DNA of 18,688 bases from positions 1-18,688 of the forward strand of contig JAGUUF010000332.1 in the NCBI GenBank assembly GCA_020063545.1. Reading direction: 5' to 3'. This DNA is from Cytophagales bacterium. Its GTDB lineage: Bacteria > Bacteroidota > Bacteroidia > Cytophagales > Cyclobacteriaceae. Shown piece after piece: positions 7,357-14,293 of this stretch. The notes under the pieces are model-generated. The model was not told where the DNA came from, made no database searches, and saw nothing but the letters and a program-made list of their open reading frames with translations. Positions within the stretch are counted from its first letter, which is position 1, and each line of letters begins with the position of its first letter. Made by a program: the position numbers and the translations under genes.

Positions 7357-9261
7357 TTACTTTTTATCGTTCACTTCTTCGTACTCAACATCCGACACGT
7401 TGTTGCCGTCAGTTGATGTTCCTGCATTGGCTCCCGGCTGTGCGCCTGCACTTTGGGTAGCCTGGTACATTTCCTGCGAGGCAGCCTGCCAGGCCCCGTT
7501 AAGGGCAGCGATGGCCGTATCAATGGCGGTCAGATCCTGATTCTTGTGTGCTTCCTTCAGTCTTTCCAGCGCACTGGTAATGGCACTCTTGTTTCCATCC
7601 GAAAGTTTATCGCCATATTCTTTCAACTGTTTTTCGGTCTGGAAGATCAGGGAATCGGCCTGGTTTATCTTTTCGGCACGCTCCTTCACTTTCTTGTCTT
7701 CCTCGGCATGGGCCTGCGCCTCTTGTTTCATTTTCTGAATTTCGGCATCGGTTAACCCGCTGGAAGCTTCAATGCGGATTTTCTGTTCCTTGCCGGTGCC
7801 TTTGTCTTTGGCCGATACGTGCAGAATACCGTTGGCGTCAATATCAAAGGTTACTTCAATCTGCGGAATGCCGCGCGGTGCAGGCGGTATTCCATCGAGG
7901 TGGAAGCGCCCGATGGTGCGGTTGTCTTTTGCCATGGGTCGCTCGCCTTGCAGCACGTGGATTTCCACCGAAGGCTGGTTGTCGGCAGCCGTAGAAAACA
8001 CTTCCGATTTTTTGGTTGGAATAGTTGTGTTTGATTCGATGAGTTTGGTAAACACGCCACCCAGCGTTTCGATGCCCAGCGACAGCGGGGTAACATCGAG
8101 CAGCAGCACATCTTTTACTTCACCGGTAAGCACGCCACCCTGTATAGCTGCACCTACGGCCACCACTTCATCGGGGTTAACGCCTTTCGAAGGTTTTTTG
8201 CCGAAAAATTTTTCCACTTCTTCCTGGATGCGGGGTATGCGGGTTGAGCCGCCCACCAGGATAACTTCGTCAATCTGGTTCACGGAAATGCCGGCATCGG
8301 CAACTGCCTTGCGGCAGGGCTCCAGCGTTCTGCGCACCAGGTCATCTACCAGCTGCTCAAACTTGGAGCGGGTAAGTTTCTTCACCAGGTGCTCGGGCAC
8401 TCCGTCAATCGAGGTAATGTACGGGAGGTTGATTTCGGTTTCCTGCGAACTGGACAGTTCAATCTTGGCTTTCTCAGCAGCTTCTTTCAGGCGCTGCAGG
8501 GCCATCGGGTCCTTGCGCAGGTCAATGTTGCGCTCGGCTTTGAATTCATCGGCCAGCCAGTTAATAATTTTCATATCGAAGTCATCACCGCCCAGGTGTA
8601 CATCGCCATTGGTCGATTTTACTTCGAACACGCCATCGCCCAATTCCAGGATGGAAATATCGAATGTACCACCCCCCAGGTCGTACACGGCAATCTTCAT
8701 GTCCTTGTTTTTCTTATCCAGGCCGTAGGCCAGCGCAGCAGCTGTAGGCTCGTTGATAATGCGCTTTACATCAAGGCCGGCAATCTGCCCGGCTTCTTTG
8801 GTGGCCTGGCGTTCGGCATCGTTAAAGTAGGCCGGTACGGTAATAACGGCTTCGGTTACGGTGGTGCCCAGGTAGTCTTCAGCCGTGCTCTTCATTTTCT
8901 GAAGAATCATGGCAGAGATTTCCTGCGGTGTGTAGAGGCGGTCGCCAATGCGCACGCGCACGGTATCGTTGTTGCCGCTTTCAACCTGGTAGGAAACGAA
9001 CTTCATTTCCTCGGTCACATCGGCATATTTTTTACCCATAAACCGCTTAATGGACATGACCGTATTTTTAGGGTTGGTAATGGCCTGCCGTTTTGCCGGG
9101 TCGCCCACCTTGCGCTCGCCCTTGCCGCCATCCAGAAAGGCAACAATGGACGGGGTGGTTCTGCGGCCCTCGCTGTTGGCTATTACTACGGGTTCGTTAC
9201 CCTCCATTACGGCTACGCAGGAGTTGGTAGTACCCAGGTCTATTCCGATAATCTTTCCCAT
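7357..9261 (-). CDS. dnaK: Chaperone DnaK (Hsp70)
   Basis: Cytosolic ATP-dependent chaperone that binds exposed hydrophobic peptide segments, normally working with DnaJ and GrpE (neither is in this window). It is full length at 634 residues. The nucleotide-binding domain starts with IGIDLGTTNS (5-14) and includes AYDLGGGTF-type phosphate binding (YDLGGGTFD, 193-201) and LVGGSTRIPRIQ (335-346). The hydrophobic linker DVLLLDVTPLS is at 384-394, followed by the beta-sandwich substrate domain and helical lid. The tail is a low-complexity Gln/Gly/Ala/Asn stretch ending in EYEEVNDKK, a normal acidic DnaK terminus. The gene stands alone, with its own promoter candidate and terminator, divergent from prfC. 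No grpE-dnaK-dnaJ operon and no CIRCE-like repeat were seen. Confidence 0.98.
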   Translation of the reverse strand: MGKIIGIDLGTTNSCVAVMEGNEPVVIANSEGRRTTPSIVAFLDGGKGERKVGDPAKRQAITNPKNTVMSIKRFMGKKYADVTEEMKFVSYQVESGNNDTVRVRIGDRLYTPQEISAMILQKMKSTAEDYLGTTVTEAVITVPAYFNDAERQATKEAGQIAGLDVKRIINEPTAAALAYGLDKKNKDMKIAVYDLGGGTFDISILELGDGVFEVKSTNGDVHLGGDDFDMKIINWLADEFKAERNIDLRKDPMALQRLKEAAEKAKIELSSSQETEINLPYITSIDGVPEHLVKKLTRSKFEQLVDDLVRRTLEPCRKAVADAGISVNQIDEVILVGGSTRIPRIQEEVEKFFGKKPSKGVNPDEVVAVGAAIQGGVLTGEVKDVLLLDVTPLSLGIETLGGVFTKLIESNTTIPTKKSEVFSTAADNQPSVEIHVLQGERPMAKDNRTIGRFHLDGIPPAPRGIPQIEVTFDIDANGILHVSAKDKGTGKEQKIRIEASSGLTDAEIQKMKQEAQAHAEEDKKVKERAEKINQADSLIFQTEKQLKEYGDKLSDGNKSAITSALERLKEAHKNQDLTAIDTAIAALNGAWQAASQEMYQATQSAGAQPGANAGTSTDGNNVSDVEYEEVNDKK

Positions 9262-9276
9262 GATTGTGTGTATTTA

Positions 9277-9310
9277 CAAATTGACAATTAAATCCCTCAA
9301 GGCTTATCAA
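9277..9310 (-). promoter_or_regulatory. dnaK promoter candidate with overlapping palindrome
   Basis: On the minus strand TCAATTTG (9284-9277) is one mismatch from TAnnTTTG and TTG (9310-9308) lies 23 bases upstream. The ATG follows 15 bases after the element. The inverted repeat AATTG-A-CAATT (9279-9289) overlaps the -7 element and is a possible operator. A sigma-32-like or CIRCE element was not found. Confidence 0.45.
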
Positions 9311-9373
9311 TGGGTATGCCAACAGGCTTTTGGTGGGGGACAATGACACAATGGCATAAAGCACTGGATCCTC

Positions 9374-9407
9374 TTGCTTTTACAGGTGCCAGAATTGGGT
9401 AGTTTTG
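9374..9407 (+). promoter_or_regulatory. prfC promoter
   Basis: TAGTTTTG at 9400-9407 matches TAnnTTTG exactly, with TTG at 9374-9376, 23 bases upstream. Only nine bases separate the element from the ATG at 9417, so the transcript should start about 6-7 bases after the element, leaving a leader of about three bases. The TTG at 9405 is in frame with prfC but belongs to the promoter. Confidence 0.65.
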
Positions 9408-9416
9408 CGGCCGATT

Positions 9417-10994
9417 ATGACGTTATCTCAAGAAATAGCCAAGCGCAGAACCTTCGGCATCATCAGCCACCCCGATGCCGGCAAAACCACGTTAACCGAA
9501 AAACTGCTGCTCTTTGGCGGGGCCATCCAGAAAGCCGGTGCCGTAAAATCATCGAAAATAAAAGACCATGCCCGCAGCGACTGGATGGAAATTGAAAAGC
9601 AACGGGGTATTTCCGTTGCCACTTCCGTGATGGGCTTTAATTACAAGGATGTAAAAATCAACCTGCTCGATACGCCCGGCCACCAGGATTTTGCCGAAGA
9701 TACCTACCGCACACTTACCGCAGTTGACAGCGTGATTATGGTGATTGACTGCGTGAAGGGCGTGGAGATGCAAACCGAAAAGCTGATGGACGTTTGCCGC
9801 ATGCGCAACACCCCGGTTATCTGTTTTATTAACAAACTCGACCGTGAAGGCCGCGATCCGTTTGAATTGCTCGATGAAATCGAAGACAAACTCAACATCA
9901 AAGTAAGGCCGCTGAGCTGGCCCATCAGCATGGGCAAAACCTTCCGCGGTGTGTACAGCCTGTATGAAAAAAGCCTGCACCTGTTTACGCCCAGCAAGAT
10001 TACCGTTGAGGAAGGCATTGAAATTACCGACATCAACTCCGGCCAGTTGGATGAACTGGTAGGGGAGAACAATGCCAACCAACTGCGCCACGATGTGGAA
10101 CTGATTGAAGGCGTCTATCCTGATTTTGATGTAAACGAATACCTGGCTGGTAACCTGGCCCCGGTATTCTTTGGCAGTGCCGTAAACAATTTCGGGGTGA
10201 AGGAACTGCTCGACACCTTCATCCGTATTGCGCCACCGCCTATCCACCGCGAAACCACGGTGCGTGTTGTGGAGCCGGACGAAGAAAAGTTTACCGGCTT
10301 TGTTTTTAAAATCCATGCCAACATGGACCCCAAGCATCGCAACCGCATTGCGTTTGTGCGCGTGTGTTCCGGCCGCTTTGAACGGGGCAGCAATTACTTC
10401 CATGTGCGGCAAAACAAGAGCCTGCGCTTCAGCAACGCCACGGCCTTTATGGCGCAAGACCGCGAAACGGTTGACGAAGCCTGGCCGGGCGACATTGTAG
10501 GTATTTATGATACCGGCAACCTGAAAATTGGCGATACGCTTACCGAAGGAGAGAAGTTGCTGTACACCGGCATACCCAGTTTTTCGCCCGAGATTTTCAA
10601 AGAAGTGGAGAACCTGGACGCCATGAAAAGCAAGCAACTGGAAAAGGGACTTTTGCAATTAATGGAAGAAGGCGTGGCGCAGCTGTTTACCTACGAAATC
10701 GGCAAGAAGAAAGTGGTGGGCACGGTGGGCGCTTTGCAGTTTGAGGTGATCCAGTTCAGGCTTAAGAACGAATATGGCGCCACGGTGCAGTTTGTTCCGC
10801 AAAACATTTACAAAGCCTGCTGGGTTAGCAGCAAAGATCCGAAAAAGCTGCAGGAGTTTATTGCCAGCAAGCAGCGCCACATGGCCCGCGACAAAGACGG
10901 CAAGCTGGTGTTTATGGCCGAATCGCGGGCATGGCTGCAGATGGTGCAGGAAAACTTTCCGGAAATTCAGTTCCATTTTACTTCGGAGTTTTAG
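9417..10994 (+). CDS. prfC: Peptide chain release factor 3
   Basis: Cytosolic ribosome-associated GTPase that removes RF1 or RF2 from the ribosome after peptide release. It has 525 residues, a normal length. The G domain shows SHPDAGKTT (17-25), the RGISVATSV switch region (63-71), DTPGHQDF (85-92) and NKLD (139-142). Domain II and the RF3 C-terminal domain follow, with GIPSFSPEIFKEVEN and TVGALQFEVIQFRL typical of RF3 rather than EF-G or BipA. The ATG at 9417 is chosen over the in-frame TTG at 9405, which lies inside the -7 element; MTLSQEIAKRRTFGIISHPD is a usual RF3 N-terminus. It is transcribed divergently from dnaK, with no obvious operon partner downstream. Sampled GC is high (about 60 %), unlike the following ATPase gene. 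Confidence 0.97.
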   Translation: MTLSQEIAKRRTFGIISHPDAGKTTLTEKLLLFGGAIQKAGAVKSSKIKDHARSDWMEIEKQRGISVATSVMGFNYKDVKINLLDTPGHQDFAEDTYRTLTAVDSVIMVIDCVKGVEMQTEKLMDVCRMRNTPVICFINKLDREGRDPFELLDEIEDKLNIKVRPLSWPISMGKTFRGVYSLYEKSLHLFTPSKITVEEGIEITDINSGQLDELVGENNANQLRHDVELIEGVYPDFDVNEYLAGNLAPVFFGSAVNNFGVKELLDTFIRIAPPPIHRETTVRVVEPDEEKFTGFVFKIHANMDPKHRNRIAFVRVCSGRFERGSNYFHVRQNKSLRFSNATAFMAQDRETVDEAWPGDIVGIYDTGNLKIGDTLTEGEKLLYTGIPSFSPEIFKEVENLDAMKSKQLEKGLLQLMEEGVAQLFTYEIGKKKVVGTVGALQFEVIQFRLKNEYGATVQFVPQNIYKACWVSSKDPKKLQEFIASKQRHMARDKDGKLVFMAESRAWLQMVQENFPEIQFHFTSEF

Positions 10995-11149
10995 GAGTAA
11001 GCCTTTTTATGTATTCGAAAACAAGTTTCGAAATATCCGCCAATAATTTGGCGGCCCCTCTATACCCGCTTTGTTAATGACTAAGGCTGCTCTCAATATA
11101 GAAATTGCATTAATTTAAGGATACAAATTCCATAAATTAATATAATTTT
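10995..11149. other. AT-rich intergenic region between prfC and the AAA ATPase gene
   Basis: It holds two consecutive hairpins (11014-11032 and 11037-11054) just after prfC, then about 95 bases of strongly AT-rich DNA leading to the ATPase start, which carries short direct and inverted repeats. No small gene or RNA could be supported. Confidence 0.6.
11014..11054 (+). terminator. Two tandem hairpins after prfC, possible terminator
   Basis: TTCGAAA-acaag-TTTCGAA (11014-11032) and CCGCCAA-taat-TTGGCGG (11037-11054) are two perfect 7-bp inverted repeats only four bases apart. Neither is followed by a U-tract, so they may act as an RNA 3' end stabiliser, a factor-dependent terminator or a protein site rather than a classical terminator. 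Confidence 0.4.
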
Positions 11150-11166
11150 ATGGACTTAAATTCCAT
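11125..11166. repeat. Direct and inverted repeats at the ATPase start
   Basis: The 9-mer AAATTCCAT occurs at 11125-11133 and 11158-11166, 33 bases apart (about three helical turns). Between them CCATAAA (11130-11136) and TTTATGG (11147-11153) form an inverted repeat with a 10-base spacer. TAATTTTA (11143-11150), one mismatch from the -7 consensus, lies inside the array. The arrangement could be an operator of an autoregulated gene; AT-richness alone could also produce it. Confidence 0.35.
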
Positions 11167-12298
11167 GAAATCGCATTTCAACAGAATTTATGAGCCGTTA
11201 GACGCATACCTTGAACCCAGCCGGGTATTGGTGATTTACGGGCCGCGAAGGGTAGGAAAAACGACCTTACTTAATGCTTTTTTAGACCAGACTACCCTGA
11301 AATACAAATTTGATACGGGTGATGATATCCATGTGCAACAGGTACTAAGCTCCAGTGATATTTCGCTGATAAATGAGTACTGCCGGGGTTATGAACTCAT
11401 TGTTATTGATGAAGCCCAGTATGTTCCTGCCATCGGAAAGGGATTAAAAATTATTGTTGACCATGTGCCGGGCATTCGGGTTATAGCAACAGGCTCTTCC
11501 AGTTTTGATCTTTCCAATAAACTGGGTGAGCCGCTGGTCGGTCGCCAACGTATCCTGAAACTATTTCCACTCAGTGTTTTGGAGTTGCTTCAGCATAACA
11601 ATCGCGTAGAAATTCAGCAGCAATTACCGGCCTTACTCATTTTCGGTATGTATCCGGAAGTGTTGCGCAAAGAGGGCCACGATAAGAAAGCGCTGTACCT
11701 GGTAGAGTTAGTGAATGCGTACCTGCTCAAAGATATCCTGGCGCTTGAAAATGTGAAGTCACCCAAAGTTTTACTGGATTTGCTCCGGCTTCTGGCTTAC
11801 CAGGTCGGTAGTGAAGTTTCACTCAATGAGTTGGCTAACGCACTAAAGCTTGATGTAAAAACGGTAGGCCGTTATCTTGATCTGCTGGAGAAGTCATTCA
11901 TTATTTTTTCACTGGGTGGCTTTAGCCGCAATCTCCGGAATGAAATCACCAGCAAGCGCAAATATTACTTTTATGACACCGGCATCCGCAACGCAGTTAT
12001 TAATGCCTTTAATCCGTTAGAACTGCGAAATGACATCGGTTCCCTGTGGGAAAATTTCCTGGTGGTTGAGCGATTGAAGAAGAAAACCTACCAGCTGATT
12101 TTCAGTAACGATTTTTTCTGGCGAACCTATGCGCAGCAGGAAATTGACCTGATTGAAGAGCGGGAAGGGAAGCTGTTTGCATACGAATTTAAGTGGAAGT
12201 CAAGGTCGTACAAGCCTCCAAAAGCATGGTTAAAGAATTATCCTGAAGCTGCCGTCCTGATGATTACGCAGGATAACTTTTTTGATTTTGTGAGTTAG
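11150..12298 (+). CDS. AAA ATPase with DUF4143 / nuclease-like C-terminal part
   Basis: Cytosolic ATPase of the AAA_14-DUF4143 type, 382 residues, function unknown for the family. Walker A is GPRRVGKTT (31-39), Walker B is LIVIDEAQ (83-90), and ATGSSSFDL (113-121) carries the usual sensor serines. A winged-helix-like segment follows at about 210-255. The C-terminal part has WENFLVVERL (300-309) and EID (331-333) with EFK (346-348), the Asp...Glu-x-Lys pattern of PD-(D/E)XK nucleases, which looks intact. No signal peptide or membrane segment is seen. The start could be the ATG at 11150 or 11165; an upstream -7-like element overlaps the first, which would favour the second. One sampled line is about 45 % GC against 60 % in prfC, and these genes move horizontally, so acquisition is likely. 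It has no visible partner gene. Confidence 0.85.
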   Translation: MDLNSMKSHFNRIYEPLDAYLEPSRVLVIYGPRRVGKTTLLNAFLDQTTLKYKFDTGDDIHVQQVLSSSDISLINEYCRGYELIVIDEAQYVPAIGKGLKIIVDHVPGIRVIATGSSSFDLSNKLGEPLVGRQRILKLFPLSVLELLQHNNRVEIQQQLPALLIFGMYPEVLRKEGHDKKALYLVELVNAYLLKDILALENVKSPKVLLDLLRLLAYQVGSEVSLNELANALKLDVKTVGRYLDLLEKSFIIFSLGGFSRNLRNEITSKRKYYFYDTGIRNAVINAFNPLELRNDIGSLWENFLVVERLKKKTYQLIFSNDFFWRTYAQQEIDLIEEREGKLFAYEFKWKSRSYKPPKAWLKNYPEAAVLMITQDNFFDFVS

Positions 12299-12313
12299 GT
12301 ATTAACGGTCTTT

Positions 12314-13207
12314 TTAATCCGAGGACGACTTGTTTTTCATCACGAACTGATAGATCATCTCCGAAACCCGGGCGAGTGATTGGGTGCCCGCCTCCATGTC
12401 GGTCATGTTTTTAGAAAGCAGCACCAGCACATATTTTCGTCCATCGGGCAGCATAACAATGCCTGAGTCGTGGTGAACGCCCGTAATGAAACCGGTTTTG
12501 TGCGCCACCTTTACTTCTGCCGGCAGGTGGGCGGGTATGATGTCGTTGAATTTCTGGTCAAGCAGAATGGTTATCATCTGGTCTGACGCTTCGGGGCTTA
12601 CGGCCTGGCCGGTGGCCAGCTTTTCAAAGATTATCATCAGGTCGTATGCCGTGGTGGTGTTGTTCATACCTTTTTCGTAGGCTTTTATATCCTCAACGCC
12701 ACGCAGCACCTGGATGTCGGGTGCGCCCAGGTCGCGCATGGTTTGGGTAACCTTTTTTCCGTCAACATATTCGATTACAATGTTGGTGGCCAGGTTGCTG
12801 CTTACAATAATCATGTCGTACACCAGGTCGTACACGGTGCGTTTCTTGCCAACCAGCGTATAGAGGTTTTGTTCACTGTCATCTTCGGGGCTAAGGCTGT
12901 ACAGGCTGCCGTCTGCAATGCTCTTAAACTCGTTGATGACTTCCACCGAGTCCGAAAGCTTCCACCGGCCTTCTGCAGCTTGTTTAAAGACTTCAATCAT
13001 CACCGGGGTCTTCATGGTGCTGGCTGCGTGAAAGGATTCGTGCTCATTAATGAGCACCATTTGCCCGGTGGATAAGTCTTTAAAAGCAACAGCAAATGTT
13101 CCTTCCTGTGTTTTCAGTTGTTCCCGGATTTTTTCCTCCAGTTGCTTTATTTCGCTTTTACAGGAAACGAGAAGGGTGCAAACAACGAGTAGTGTGAAGC
13201 GATACAT
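12314..13207 (-). CDS. Class A beta-lactamase-like serine hydrolase, lipoprotein
   Basis: Penicillin-recognising serine hydrolase of the Beta-lactamase2 type, 297 residues, exported as a lipoprotein (lipobox LVSC, Cys16). A short charged, probably helical segment (18-33) links the anchor to the domain. Catalytic elements are S63-T-M-K66, S136-S-N138, E178 in EKGMN (equivalent to Glu166 and Asn170) and K237-T-G239. The omega loop is about eight residues shorter than in true class A enzymes: N182-N183 runs directly into TTTAYDL, and the Arg164-Asp179 salt bridge partners are absent. Substrate is therefore uncertain; it may act on cell-wall peptides or esters and should not be called a resistance gene on sequence alone. 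It is transcribed divergently from the pseudouridine synthase gene. Confidence 0.85.
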   Translation of the reverse strand: MYRFTLLVVCTLLVSCKSEIKQLEEKIREQLKTQEGTFAVAFKDLSTGQMVLINEHESFHAASTMKTPVMIEVFKQAAEGRWKLSDSVEVINEFKSIADGSLYSLSPEDDSEQNLYTLVGKKRTVYDLVYDMIIVSSNLATNIVIEYVDGKKVTQTMRDLGAPDIQVLRGVEDIKAYEKGMNNTTTAYDLMIIFEKLATGQAVSPEASDQMITILLDQKFNDIIPAHLPAEVKVAHKTGFITGVHHDSGIVMLPDGRKYVLVLLSKNMTDMEAGTQSLARVSEMIYQFVMKNKSSSD

Positions 13208-13222
13208 AATAGTTTGTTTGAT

Positions 13223-13230
13223 CGAAAATA
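13223..13230 (-). promoter_or_regulatory. Weak promoter element of the serine hydrolase gene
   Basis: On the minus strand TATTTTCG is one mismatch from TAnnTTTG, 15 bases before the ATG. The nearest TTG is only 15 bases upstream, so support is weak. Confidence 0.3.
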
Positions 13231-13234
13231 CTGA

Positions 13235-13271
13235 TTTGGAAATTACAAACCTTTACGAATCAATACCTTTG
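13235..13271 (+). promoter_or_regulatory. Promoter of the pseudouridine synthase gene
   Basis: TACCTTTG at 13264-13271 is an exact TAnnTTTG match, with TTTG at 13235-13238, 25 bases upstream (a little long). The first in-frame ATG codons (13272 and 13275) touch or nearly touch the element, while the third (13281) lies about three bases after the expected transcription start. Confidence 0.5.
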
Positions 13272-13280
13272 ATGATGACT

Positions 13281-13967
13281 ATGCCTTATCTGGATGTTTT
13301 GTACGAGGATAACCACCTGCTCATCATAAATAAGCCGGCAGGTATGTTGGTGCAGGGCGATGCCACAGGCGACAAACCGCTGGCAGAACTGGCCAAAGAC
13401 TACATCGGCACGAAATACAAAAAGCCCGGGGCTGTTTTTATGGGCGTGGTGCACCGGCTCGACAGGCCCGTGAGCGGGGTGGTGGTTTTTGCCCGAACGT
13501 CAAAAGCGCTGGAGCGGATGAATGCCTTGTTTCGTGAAAAGCAAACGACAAAAACATACTGGGCTGTTGTGGGTAACCGCCCTGAAGAAGCGGAGGGCAC
13601 ATTGGTTCACTGGCTTAAAAAAGATGAAGCGAAAAACAAAACCACCGCTTTCATACGTGAAACTCCCGGGGCACTGCGTTCAGAATTATCGTATAGCCTG
13701 GTTGGGGAAGCGGCTGGCTACTTTTTGCTCGAAGTAAAGCCGGTAACCGGCAGGCCACACCAGATTCGCGTTCAACTGGCCTCTATGGGCTGCCCTATAC
13801 GCGGTGATGTTAAATACGGTTACCCTGAACCCAATATTGATGGAAGCATCAACCTGCATGCCCGGTCGCTGGCGTTTGTTCACCCGGTAAAAAAAGAAGT
13901 GCTGAAAATTGATGCACCGCTTCCGGATACTGATTTCTGGAAGTACTTTTCGACTTTCGAATCATAA
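13281..13967 (+). CDS. RluA-family RNA pseudouridine synthase
   Basis: Cytosolic enzyme that isomerises specific uridines of rRNA or tRNA to pseudouridine. It has 228 residues from the ATG at 13281; ATGs at 13272 and 13275 are possible but lie upstream of the expected transcription start. The family core is complete: INKPAGMLVQ near the N-terminus, HRLDRPVSG with catalytic Asp61, ARTSKAL, and the C-terminal GRPHQIRVQLASMGCPIRGD. No S4 RNA-binding domain is present, as in RluA and TruC-like members, so the target position cannot be assigned. An in-frame extension to 13050 would overlap the hydrolase gene and its promoter and is rejected. Its stop overlaps the next start as TAATG, indicating translational coupling. 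Confidence 0.92.
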   Translation: MPYLDVLYEDNHLLIINKPAGMLVQGDATGDKPLAELAKDYIGTKYKKPGAVFMGVVHRLDRPVSGVVVFARTSKALERMNALFREKQTTKTYWAVVGNRPEEAEGTLVHWLKKDEAKNKTTAFIRETPGALRSELSYSLVGEAAGYFLLEVKPVTGRPHQIRVQLASMGCPIRGDVKYGYPEPNIDGSINLHARSLAFVHPVKKEVLKIDAPLPDTDFWKYFSTFES

Positions 13968-14269
13968 TGGCCGGTTGGATTGATATATTAAAAAAACGCT
14001 GGGGGCTATCCAGCGCACTTCAGGTAATGGTTGTGCTGGTCGTGTTTGCCTGTACGGGAACAACGGTACTGCTTCTCAAGCGCCCCCTGTTTGCATACTG
14101 GTTTCCGGATGGAGAAAAGCCGCTGTGGGCAAGTATTACCTACTATGTGTTAATATTGCCGGTTTACAACGTGTTCCTGCTCATCTATGGGTTTATTTTT
14201 GGGCAGTTCCGGTTTTTCTGGGAATTTGAAAAACGTTTTTTCAGGAGGATTTTTTCAAAAAAGAACTGA
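13967..14269 (+). CDS. Small conserved membrane protein, DUF6787-like
   Basis: A 100-residue protein with a basic N-terminus, two hydrophobic segments (about 18-38 and 58-82) and a basic aromatic tail (GQFRFFWEFEKRFFRR). This pattern resembles a small Bacteroidota family that I recall as DUF6787, sometimes mislabelled as a prolipoprotein diacylglyceryl transferase; it is much too short and lacks that enzyme's motifs. It probably sits in the inner membrane with the charged tail in the cytoplasm; function is unknown. Its ATG overlaps the stop of the pseudouridine synthase gene by one base (TAATG), so translation is probably coupled. Confidence 0.72.
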   Translation: MAGWIDILKKRWGLSSALQVMVVLVVFACTGTTVLLLKRPLFAYWFPDGEKPLWASITYYVLILPVYNVFLLIYGFIFGQFRFFWEFEKRFFRRIFSKKN

Positions 14270-14293
14270 ACTTAACCACCAAATCTATCGCCT

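Noticed and set aside
8389..9291. 300-codon open frame on the plus strand opposite dnaK, and another at 7772-8728.
   Set aside because: dnaK is certain on the minus strand; these frames are by-products of its codon usage with no recognisable domain.
9405..9416. TTG start for prfC, four codons upstream of the ATG.
   Set aside because: It lies within the exact -7 element TAGTTTTG, and RF3 proteins start normally at the ATG at 9417.
9549..10658. 369-codon open frame on the minus strand opposite prfC.
   Set aside because: prfC is certain; the antisense frame has no domain, signal or start-site support.
12314..13207. Calling the class A-like gene an antibiotic resistance gene.
   Set aside because: The omega loop is shortened and the salt bridge missing; such lipoproteins are common chromosomal hydrolases.
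13050..13280. Extension of the pseudouridine synthase frame upstream of 13272.
   Set aside because: It overlaps the hydrolase gene on the other strand and both promoters, and the extra residues do not belong to the family.
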